DNA of 29,603 nucleotides, taken from positions 1 to 29,603 of the forward strand of contig AUXH01000195.1 of the NCBI GenBank assembly GCA_000482145.1, written 5' to 3'. Positions 1 through 7,657 of this stretch are shown piece after piece. The position numbers and the translations under genes were made by a program. The notes below the pieces were generated by a model. That model saw nothing but the letters and a program-made list of their open reading frames with translations. It searched no databases and was not told the origin of the DNA. Numbering within the stretch: the stretch's first letter is position 1; each line of letters opens with the position of its first letter. Origin of the DNA: Strigomonas culicis (lineage: Eukaryota > Euglenozoa > Kinetoplastea > Trypanosomatida > Trypanosomatidae).

Positions 1-342
1 CTTGAACTGGTCCTTGAAGGCGAAGTTCAGGGCCTGCGTCGGGAAGTACCGGAGCACGTTGGACAGGTTGCCGCGCCACAGGGCGTACACGCCCTCCGTC
101 TTCATCGTGCGCGTCAGGCAGTCCAGCACGCCCGTGTAGGGGCGGTCCAGCGTGCCCTGCTTGATCATCTCGCCCTGGTTCTGCACAAGCAGCTTCACGC
201 GCTCGATGGGCGCCGCGGCCGTCTTGGCAACACCAGCAGCAACACCGCTGATCATGAACTCCTCCCAGAAGCCCAGCTTGGGGAGCTTCTCGCGGCTCAC
301 CTTCTTGCCCTCGACGGGGGCGGCAGACTTCGCGTCAGACAT
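1..342 (-). CDS. AAC: ADP/ATP carrier (mitochondrial adenine nucleotide translocator), 5' part only
   Basis: This gene encodes the inner-membrane carrier that exchanges matrix ATP for cytosolic ADP. The window holds the first 114 codons and the reading frame is still open at base 1, so the rest lies to the left. The visible protein starts [14 protein letters not shown]. It then shows the first carrier helix and signature ([28 protein letters not shown]), where PIERVK fits the Px[DE]xx[KR] motif of the mitochondrial carrier family. The stretch [35 protein letters not shown] and the following [11 protein letters not shown] closely match the ADP/ATP carrier subfamily around the second helix. The codons are GC-rich, consistent with high expression. 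Upstream (347-440 of the plus strand) is purine-rich, giving a pyrimidine tract on the coding strand, with possible acceptors at 386-387 or 345-346. The family call is firm. The paralogue cannot be decided from a fragment. Confidence 0.95.
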   Translation of the reverse strand, partial: MSDAKSAAPVEGKKVSREKLPKLGFWEEFMISGVAAGVAKTAAAPIERVKLLVQNQGEMIKQGTLDRPYTGVLDCLTRTMKTEGVYALWRGNLSNVLRYFPTQALNFAFKDQFK

Positions 343-659
343 AGCTTAGAGAACGGAAATAAAAGAGTAAGAAAGAAGAGAAAAACTAGAGCGGGAGATG
401 CAAAAGAGAGGAGAAAGAAGTCCGAAGCAGCAGAAGGAGGCAGGAGCCATAATAAAGGCTATATTTTGTGGGAATAGCAACAAAGGAATAGCTAAAAGAC
501 GAACAGATAGTTCATTCATAATTAGTACGGGTTAGTTTTAATTGTACGGAAGGACGCCGTGCACACGAAACGGAAAAAATGAGTATGTGCGGTTGAATCT
601 GGATGTTGAACTTTTTGAAAAAACATAGAATATATTTTTTTTTGCTGCTGTTGCTCACG
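343..659. other. Spacer between the two minus-strand genes
   Basis: About 317 bp without a coding frame. Read on the minus strand, it holds the 3' UTR of the upstream prenyl-synthase gene followed by the polypyrimidine tract and trans-splice acceptor of the ADP/ATP carrier (tract roughly 347-440). Nothing else is recognisable. Confidence 0.6.
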
Positions 660-2882
660 CTAATAGGTTCGTTCAGTTAAGTAATCGCAGAAAACACGCA
701 TCAATGCTTTGGGAAAGGATTCCGACAAATGGGGGCTGACGGAATCCCACGCGTCCTTCACCAACAGGCGCGATTCTTCAAAGCACTTCGCTACTGCATT
801 GGTATGACTAAGTAAATCAATGATGCATTTAAGTGTATTGTCGTCTTTCACCTCGGTGTGCAAAAGTATCCACAAGCGTTCTCGCTGCTCCGAACCTAGG
901 TGGCCCATTGCTATAGCGACAGGATACGTGATTTTGCCGCTTTTGATATCCTCAGCAAAGTCTTTGCCTTTAGCAGCAGAGTTGCACAGGTCAAGAGCGT
1001 CATCCACAATTTGAAAAGCTAATCCCAAACGTGTTCCGAAACGCTCAAGAGCCAACGTCACTTCGTCATTCGCATCACAGAGCGTACATGCAATACGACA
1101 GACTCCACCAGCAGCGGCACCCGTTTTGTACATGTGTATGGCTTGAAGAGCTTCCTTCAGAGGGATAGAATTGCCAGTGCGCACAGCTTCCGGCATCAAA
1201 TAGTCGACTCCGTGCAAGTCTAGTCCTTGGCCCGCATGTCCTGTTCGTAAAACGTCGAAATACAGCTGATAGATACGGCTCGACTTCTCTGCATTAAGCT
1301 CATGAATACGCGCCAGCTGAGGGCCCATGAAGTAGCATGCAGTGCCAGCATTAATCGCGGCCGGAACGCCGACCTCTACGTGCACACAAGGACCTCTTCT
1401 GCGGACAGTTGAATTATCTTGAATATCATCTATAACTAAGGAACCCAAGTGAAGCAACTCGGTCATGGCAATGTAGCGCGTGCAGTCGAAATGCTGAGAG
1501 CTCAGCATATTACAACACAACGCGAGAACAAGGCTTCGCCACGCCTTCCCGTTCCGTTCGATTAAGCAGCGCACAGGTTTAAAGAGGGTCTCACATACTT
1601 TTTCTGGCGGTGTGCCTCTTGGGAGTGTATATTGGCCAGTGACATTCGCAGTGATCCACGCTGCGTCAGCGTCTAACGGGTACAGCTCGCACAGTGTTTT
1701 TTTCGTCACCTTACTGACAGTCCGCAACAGACCCTCTACATTGTTGTACGGAATGGGACACTTATACTCCCCAAAGCCCTTTACAGCAATGTGTTCACCA
1801 CGCCACATTCCTGTTCCTTTCACAGAGCCCATGAGCATGCCAAAACCTGCATCAAATGAAGTGACAAATTCTTGGCCATTAAAGCTAGGGTTAAAAGAGC
1901 AAGACAAATCCGCAGCTCGTATATTAACAAGACACACGGACGGGTAGGAAATAAAAGTAGCGAAACTCATCCAACTGTTGTCAAATGCTACTTCAATATC
2001 GCTATTCATAAAGCACAGTGTCTGCTCACCCTCACTCAAAAATGCGATCGTTTCTTCCTCCATTAAAACCGATTCCCCTCCTCTTCGATACACGGAAAGG
2101 GCACAGGTGGGAGACAGGCGTAACGAAAAGTGAGACCAAAAGAAAGCGTTACCATGGTTCCCTGACAGTGCATCGGACGAAAAAAGTCGATCGTGGCTCC
2201 CGACTCCTTCCACTTGCATTTCTTCGCCATCTACAGTCACCGTCCCTGAAACCATCATTGTAGGAAAACAGTAGTTCGCGTACCCAAAAGAATACTCCCG
2301 AAAATAAGTGTCCCGTGAAACATGTGCGCTGTTTACGATGAATCGTAAGTCCATATTAATACTATTTTCCTTATTATGATATTTAATAGAGTACAGGCAC
2401 TCGTTCTCGTTTGTCATCTGAACCATTAGCTTACAATCATCAGACAATGAAACACACAATTGTCTTTCGTCGCAAAAGCATATACCTTTCACGAGACGCT
2501 CATGTCGCATCAGCGATTCTTCCGTCAAACCTCTTTCATTAAAAATAGTACTGTGATCGGATGACTGACACTTTAGTTTTTTATCGAGTCCCATCAACGT
2601 GTTATCATCCAGAAAACACTCAGCGTCATATTTTTCTTGCGTGCAATCAATAAAAATACTTGTGCCCGAAAAAGCCGGTTTCACGTTCTCCTGAGACGTA
2701 CTCTTAATGCATTCTCGCCTAAAGGCCACAAAAATAGCCAATTCATGCATTTCCTCTCCTATTATTCTTAGGTTTGCATTGAATTTCCATTCCTGGGAGG
2801 GTATTTCCTGTGGAACATCCATCACATGAAGGAGTTCACCTCCTTCATCAATAGGTAATCTATCCCATTTCATACTACTCAT
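660..2882 (-). CDS. CrtC/AttH-like lipocalin region fused to a polyprenyl (GGPP-type) diphosphate synthase
   Basis: A 740-residue two-part protein. The C-terminal half (about 395-740) is an all-alpha trans-prenyltransferase that condenses IPP with an allylic diphosphate. It has the first Asp-rich motif DDIQDNSTVRRRG (485-497), the second DDALD (627-631), and the GKDFAEDIKSGKITYPV element. The GGKRxRP equivalent is weakened to NGKAWRS. The motif context looks nearest to fungal-type GGPP synthases. The N-terminal half (about 25-380) resembles the CrtC/AttH/hydroxyneurosporene-synthase lipocalin family: EWKFNANL (31-38) for EWWYxxGxL, then a VSGTVTVDGEEMQVEGVGSHDR segment, then GNAFFWSHFSLRL (244-256), and a closing VKGFGEY (367-373). 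The N-terminal role is unknown; related domains act as isoprenoid hydratases or pericyclases. I see no membrane segment or clear targeting peptide. The start is the first in-frame ATG; an out-of-frame ATG at 2912-2914 may lie in the leader. The codons are more AT-rich than in its neighbours. The synthase call is firm, the lipocalin call moderate. Confidence 0.85.
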   Translation of the reverse strand: MSSMKWDRLPIDEGGELLHVMDVPQEIPSQEWKFNANLRIIGEEMHELAIFVAFRRECIKSTSQENVKPAFSGTSIFIDCTQEKYDAECFLDDNTLMGLDKKLKCQSSDHSTIFNERGLTEESLMRHERLVKGICFCDERQLCVSLSDDCKLMVQMTNENECLYSIKYHNKENSINMDLRFIVNSAHVSRDTYFREYSFGYANYCFPTMMVSGTVTVDGEEMQVEGVGSHDRLFSSDALSGNHGNAFFWSHFSLRLSPTCALSVYRRGGESVLMEEETIAFLSEGEQTLCFMNSDIEVAFDNSWMSFATFISYPSVCLVNIRAADLSCSFNPSFNGQEFVTSFDAGFGMLMGSVKGTGMWRGEHIAVKGFGEYKCPIPYNNVEGLLRTVSKVTKKTLCELYPLDADAAWITANVTGQYTLPRGTPPEKVCETLFKPVRCLIERNGKAWRSLVLALCCNMLSSQHFDCTRYIAMTELLHLGSLVIDDIQDNSTVRRRGPCVHVEVGVPAAINAGTACYFMGPQLARIHELNAEKSSRIYQLYFDVLRTGHAGQGLDLHGVDYLMPEAVRTGNSIPLKEALQAIHMYKTGAAAGGVCRIACTLCDANDEVTLALERFGTRLGLAFQIVDDALDLCNSAAKGKDFAEDIKSGKITYPVAIAMGHLGSEQRERLWILLHTEVKDDNTLKCIIDLLSHTNAVAKCFEESRLLVKDAWDSVSPHLSESFPKALMRVFCDYLTERTY

Positions 2883-3114
2883 AACAGAAATGTTGTGCAG
2901 AACTACAAATGCATTGTGCAATTTACCTTTAAACCCAGAACCAAAGGAGAATTAATATGTGAGAAGAATTAAGAACGGCATGTGAAATGAACAGTATGAA
3001 TCAATACGCTTATTCAAAACAGAATGCATTATTGTTAACAGCAATGGTAATAAACAAAATCTCTCACTCATTTTCTTTTTCGTGTATTGCAATCATAAGT
3101 AACAGCAATACTGT

Positions 3115-3290
3115 CAGTTATTATTATTACTATTAATAACAATAATAATAATAACAATAATAATAATAATAATAATAATGATAATAATAATAAAAATAAT
3201 AATAATAATAACATTAATAATAACAACAACAATAATAATAATAATAACAATAATGATAATAATAAACAAATAAATACATAAATAAAGCGA
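3115..3290. repeat. Imperfect AAT/ATA trinucleotide microsatellite
   Basis: About 170 bp of mainly (AAT)n with interspersed AAC, ATG and AAAT units, ending in an (AAATA)-like tail. It lies in the left, A-rich half of the strand-switch region. On the minus strand it reads as a poly-leucine frame, which is a repeat translation and not a gene. Confidence 0.85.
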
Positions 3291-3711
3291 TACCTTTTAC
3301 TATAACAGTATCAACAAGAGAAATAACCAGAATAATACCAATTGCCGACTAAACGCATATATTCAGAGAAAAAAAAAAAATGTTAATAACATGGAAGAAC
3401 ACAAAACAAAGCTACTCAAATCATCTTCTCATTTCCTCTTTTTTTTTTTTGCAGTCTATTTCATGAGAACCACTTTCCACTTAATTAACACGGAATAATA
3501 AACCGAAGAAATAGCAGTAAATGCTTCATTAATAAAAAAAGAGATCGTAGAATACATATATAAAAAACATATGTATATCCATCAGATTTTTTGAGTCAGT
3601 ATTTTTTTTTTTCATTGCGGCTTGTGTGTGAGAGAGAACAGTTTCACAATATGAATGCCTGCTGAAAAAGAAAAAGGCTTACAAAAGTCCACAAAAAATA
3701 ATGAGATGATC

Positions 3712-3800
3712 ATAATAATAGTAGTAATGATAATAATAAATAAATAAACAAATAAATAAATTAATAAATAAACAAACAAATAAATAAAAATAAAATGAAC
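3712..3800. repeat. AATA/AACA tetranucleotide-type microsatellite
   Basis: The run starts with (AAT)-like units and continues as imperfect AATAA/ACAA tetranucleotides for about 80-90 bp. It belongs to the A-rich left flank of the strand-switch region. Confidence 0.75.
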
Positions 3801-4814
3801 ATAGAATTAAAACCCGATGAACACAAATAAGTAACCAATTTAAACAAAAGAAAGCGATGTTCATATAGATATAATTAATACTCTAATTATTGCAAAAAAA
3901 AAAAAACACCATTGCCATTAATACGATCCTTATTTGTTTTATTCTAATAGCCTCATAATTGTCAGTAATATTGTTATTCCCAATAACTTGTACGTACATA
4001 TTAAACTATATATATTAATTGTACTTCTTTGTTACGCACATGACACTCGATACTGAATAATACGTTTATTGTCAATTTAACATGTCTAAAAGGGCCGGGC
4101 TATCTGTGCACATCAATAATACATAAATTTTGTTTTACATTCTGTTTGCCTATATTATGCTAAGTGCTGCTGAAAGAGCATAATAACTATATAAAGACAT
4201 TGATGCCGTCCAGCAAAAACAATGAAAATTTAGTCATTCACAAATTCAAAGAGTTCATATATATATTATTGCTGATCACGAAAAAAAAAATGGTCAGAAA
4301 AACAAAACATTGCATATAAAATCAGGGTCAGCAAGCATGCATAGAAATAAAAGAGTATTGTCATGAAGCGGAAAAATTCGTTATTACAATCACGATCCCG
4401 TACGTTAAAGGAAAAAAAAACTTGCAAAATAAAAATCAAAGAAAAGAGAAAACATGTCTTAATTAGAGTAGAATCGAACATGATTTGCACGGTTATAGAA
4501 GAGAAAAGGAGGCGCTTTTTAGTAATCGTTTTATTATTACATTCAATTGAACACACACAAAAAAAGAAAAGGGAAAATAATGTAATTTCGAAAACAATAA
4601 GATCAATGATCATAATAACAAGCTTCATATTAGTCATTGAATAGCCGTTGCACCCATACCCTCGCCTTGAAATACTATTAAAAACGATACTCACAACAAC
4701 CACGCTCCGCCAATTCCCAAACACGAGTGTTAAATAGAGCAAAGACCATACATACACAACATGCAAGGTACCAAAGAGTCATTAACCGCTCTTGTTGGCT
4801 AATACCCTCATAAA

Positions 4815-5242
4815 AAACCCAGGCGGCGGGATCACAAACGGCGAGGGCGGGCGGGGGGGTCGCCCCAAGCCGGGCGGGGGCCGGCGCCCGCCCCCGCCCC
4901 GCCGCGCAACGGCGCGATTCCCCGGTTCCGGCGGCGGGAAATTGCCCCCGGGGGCGCCGCCAGCCCAGGCCGGCGGCCATTTGTCCCCCCCCTGGAGGCC
5001 ACGGGGCGCCCAGCGGAAAGCGCGCGCGGCGCGGTGGCCGGGCCCCCATCGGCGCCAAAAACCGAGGCGCGCGACCCCGAAAACGGTCCCGTTGCGCGAG
5101 GGCGAACCCCCGTGGATCCTTGGGGATGGGCCGCGCCGACCAAAAGGGGGGGGGGGGGGCGCCGGGCGCGGGCGAAAAGGCCGTGATAATGACCCCACCA
5201 AGGGGAAAATGGGGGCGAGCGGGGTGGGAGGGGCCCGGCATA
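4815..5242. other. Isolated GC-rich island with long G runs in the strand-switch region
   Basis: About 430 bp composed overwhelmingly of G and C, with abrupt edges against AT-rich DNA on both sides. It contains an unbroken run of 14 Gs (5146-5159), several runs of 5-7 G or C, and many CG dinucleotides. Open frames exist on both strands, but only because stop codons are rare at this composition. Their products are Pro/Arg/Gly/Ala strings that match no family I know. The possibilities are a promoter or origin-like element with G-quadruplex potential, or a low-quality or misassembled stretch. Sequence alone does not decide between them. Confidence 0.7.
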
Positions 5243-5797
5243 TGTTTCTACTGAGGGGAAAGTGTTGCCATTTGGTGAATCATGGGCGTTTGGCATCTTA
5301 CGAATGCTATCGATGGCGTCTTATTTTTATTATACATGCCGGTCGGTTTCGCTGTCGTTTCATTAAGTGAATGCGTCTGAGTTTAATCGGACAAGCAAAA
5401 TAGAAGGAGATTATTACTAGGGTTGATTATGATTATGTCATTTTTCTTTTCAACATATGCACTTCGTTTTTATTAGTTACACTGATTTTTTCTGAAAGTT
5501 TTGATTCATTGCTTCCTTGCTCTCTTCACCCTTTTTTTTGTTTATTTGATGTTTCAGTTGTCATCTTCTTTTTTTCTGGAAATTAACGAGTATTTTCATC
5601 TGCACAGTTTTTATAGTTGTGGTTTTACTCTTTTTTTTTTCTCCTTTGTTTTGTTGGCAAGTGTATGACCGTTTTTTTTTTTTTAACGTTGCACATTTTT
5701 CTATTTTAAATACCAACTTTGAGAATAAAATTGTATACAGCACTATAATGCAACAAAGATAGTGCGGTTACTCCCCTCTCCCTAAAACAACGTTATC

Positions 5798-5801
<4 letters not shown>

Positions 5802-5831
<30 letters not shown>
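5802..5831. repeat. (AC)n dinucleotide microsatellite
   Basis: About 15 perfect AC units in the right half of the strand-switch region. A complementary-sense (GT)n run lies about 1.3 kb to the right. Confidence 0.9.
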
Positions 5832-5837
<6 letters not shown>

Positions 5838-6339
5838 CATGTTTATTTTGATGAAATAAGATGTGTATTGACGACGGTATACAACACTTTCGTTCACATA
5901 TTTGAGTATTTTTTTTTTTCTTTGCTCTTACCGTTCTTCGCAGTGATCAGTAAAAGGTGATTGTGTTTCCCAGTACTTTGGTATATGCAAAAAAAAAAAA
6001 AAACACCAATGCAATCATAAATAGTTTGAAATGACACACAGTCTATCAGTGCAAATAGCACAATTTATTAACTTAAATGAGATATCGTTAACTCCTCTTT
6101 TTTAACGAAAGACCTCATTGAATACATTTAAAATTGTACATGCTCATTGTTGAGGTTTTGCATTAATAAGTACGGATTGAAGAAAAAGAAAAAAACAATT
6201 GATAATTAAAATGTTGTTTTAGGTGCTTTTAGTCTCGAGTAAGATTCAGTGTTTTCTTTTGTGTCACATTGCAAAGATACTGTATCAAATTATTTACAGA
6301 GGGACGGTTTCTTTTTGTTAACACTTTTTTTTTGCTATT

Positions 6340-6665
6340 ATTTTACGATTATGATTATTGTCATTACTAATACTATTGTTGCTATTACTATTATCAGTAT
6401 TATTATTACTAAGATTTGTCGTCATTTGTGTTTCTGGATTATTTTATTTATTGGAACTAGGTGAGAAAAGGCGTTCTGCTTGTTGTCAACATTTTTTTTT
6501 TCACATTTCTTTTTTTTTTGTTCTTAACTCGTCGCGATTTGTTTGTGTGTGAGTAAGTGAAGATCACAGGGGACTGTACAGGCAAGGAGTACACCGCTTG
6601 TTATTATTATCATTTGTGTAATCATTATTATTATTATGATTATGATTATGATTATTATGTTTTTT
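6340..6665. repeat. Dispersed TTA/ATT/GATTAT microsatellite stretches
   Basis: Two clusters (about 6340-6420 and 6600-6660) of imperfect ATT/ACT/GATTAT repeats. They are the T-rich counterpart of the AAT repeats on the left flank of the strand-switch region. Confidence 0.65.
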
Positions 6666-7121
6666 ATTGTTTTTCGGTGTTTCCACTGCGGCACCTGAAA
6701 AACAGTAACATGGTGTGTAGTAATAATAAAGATTATTCTAAGTCGCTATTCTATAGCCGTTCCTGTCAAATTGAAAAAAAAAATGGAAGAATATGCACTT
6801 GGTTTTTTTTCTTCTTGAAACATATGATTCGTTATCAACCCCCTTTTTCCGTTGCGTTATGCAGTCGTTTTTCTGTGATTGTTACCATTGTTTATGAAGA
6901 ACTAAGAGAAAGGTATTCTCACACGCTGTGTAAAAATGTTCGTAATCTCTCTCCTTTTTTTTTTCTATTGGTGCGGTCGGTGTCTGTCTGTTGCACGCCG
7001 CTTTCCTACTTTGTATCTGGCTTGTTTACTTGTACTGTGTTTATATAGTGGGATAGTTCAACACACAAAGGTCACATCCCAATGATTTTGTAAAATTTAC
7101 TCATAACTATACATGCAGTTG

Positions 7122-7125
<4 letters not shown>

Positions 7126-7153
<28 letters not shown>
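7126..7153. repeat. (GT)n dinucleotide microsatellite
   Basis: About 14 GT units, followed closely by short ATT repeats. About 70 bp further on, 15 Ts run directly into 9 Gs (7223-7246). Confidence 0.85.
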
Positions 7154-7500
7154 ATGAAGTAAGGGGAGACACATTATTATTATCATTATTATTATTGGTG
7201 CTATTAGTCGTATTGTATCTGGTTTTTTTTTTTTTTTGGGGGGGGGATGGCCTTCTTTCGTATGATGCTTTATTGTGTTCGTTCTTTTCTCCCTTTTCCC
7301 CTTTTTTTGTTACCATCATGATTTAGTCTTTATTATTTAATTCTTCAACGTTGCACTATTCTGTACCTGAGTGTTTTCTTATATACATATGCTTGATAAC
7401 ATCTTCTTTTTTTATTACTATTAGTGTTAATTGTTTTATCTACACTATCAACTACTTTTTTGTTTGTTTGTTTGTTTCTTTGTTTAATGTGTGTTATGTC

Positions 7501-7586
7501 TTCTGTCTTTTTTTTTTGTGTGTGTGTTTTCACTTTTCTTTTGCATTCCCTTTCTCTTTCTTTTCATAAAGTTTTTTTTTTTTCAG
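7501..7586 (+). promoter_or_regulatory. Polypyrimidine tract and probable trans-splice acceptor (first plus-strand gene)
   Basis: A long T/C-rich tract ends in TTTTTTTTTTTTCAG, with the AG at 7585-7586. The first downstream ATG is the start of the NDUFA6-like gene at 7658, which supports that start. The predicted 5' UTR is about 70 nt, excluding the spliced leader. Confidence 0.65.
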
Positions 7587-7657
7587 TCGTGTGTCGAACA
7601 GCTTAGCGAATTTTAGTACTCTCTTATTATTATTTACTTAATTAACTATTGCTTGCA

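Larger units (their letters stand above)
2883..7657. other. Divergent strand-switch region (probable bidirectional Pol II transcription start region)
   Basis: About 4.8 kb separates minus-strand genes on the left from plus-strand genes on the right. In kinetoplastids such divergent switches are where two polycistronic units start. The left part (to about 4750) is A-rich on the plus strand and the right part (from about 5400) is T-rich, so both outgoing transcripts are U-rich. The region has many short repeats and homopolymer runs, and one GC-rich island in the centre. I found no convincing protein-coding gene and no tRNA with A and B boxes. The open frames here encode only runs of Leu, Ile, Asn or Tyr derived from repeats. 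Confidence 0.8.

Noticed and set aside
3068..3250. Minus-strand frame encoding an almost pure poly-leucine protein
   Set aside because: It is only the translation of the AAT/ATT microsatellite, with no other coding signature.
4266..4766. Minus-strand frame of 166 codons in the strand-switch region
   Set aside because: Low-complexity Phe/Leu/Ile composition from T-rich sequence, no recognisable domain, and an overlapping frame on the other strand is equally open.
4678..5370. Several overlapping Pro/Arg/Gly-rich frames on both strands over the GC island
   Set aside because: Stops are rare at this GC content, so many frames stay open. The products match no known family and are not consistent with one another.
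6557..7048. Plus-strand frame of 163 codons before the first real plus-strand gene
   Set aside because: Phe/Tyr/Val-rich translation of T-rich repeats. It precedes the strong splice acceptor at 7585-7586 and shows no domain.
7649..7657. Upstream in-frame extensions through TTG or GTG (also at 2921 on the minus strand, 12813, 18885, 21616, 23929 and 28156)
   Set aside because: Kinetoplastid nuclear genes start at ATG, and in the plus-strand cases the first ATG after the mapped pyrimidine tract and AG is the one I used.
2883..7657. tRNA, snRNA or other Pol III genes in the strand-switch region
   Set aside because: I found no A-box/B-box pair or cloverleaf by eye. A tRNAscan or Infernal run on this interval would settle it.
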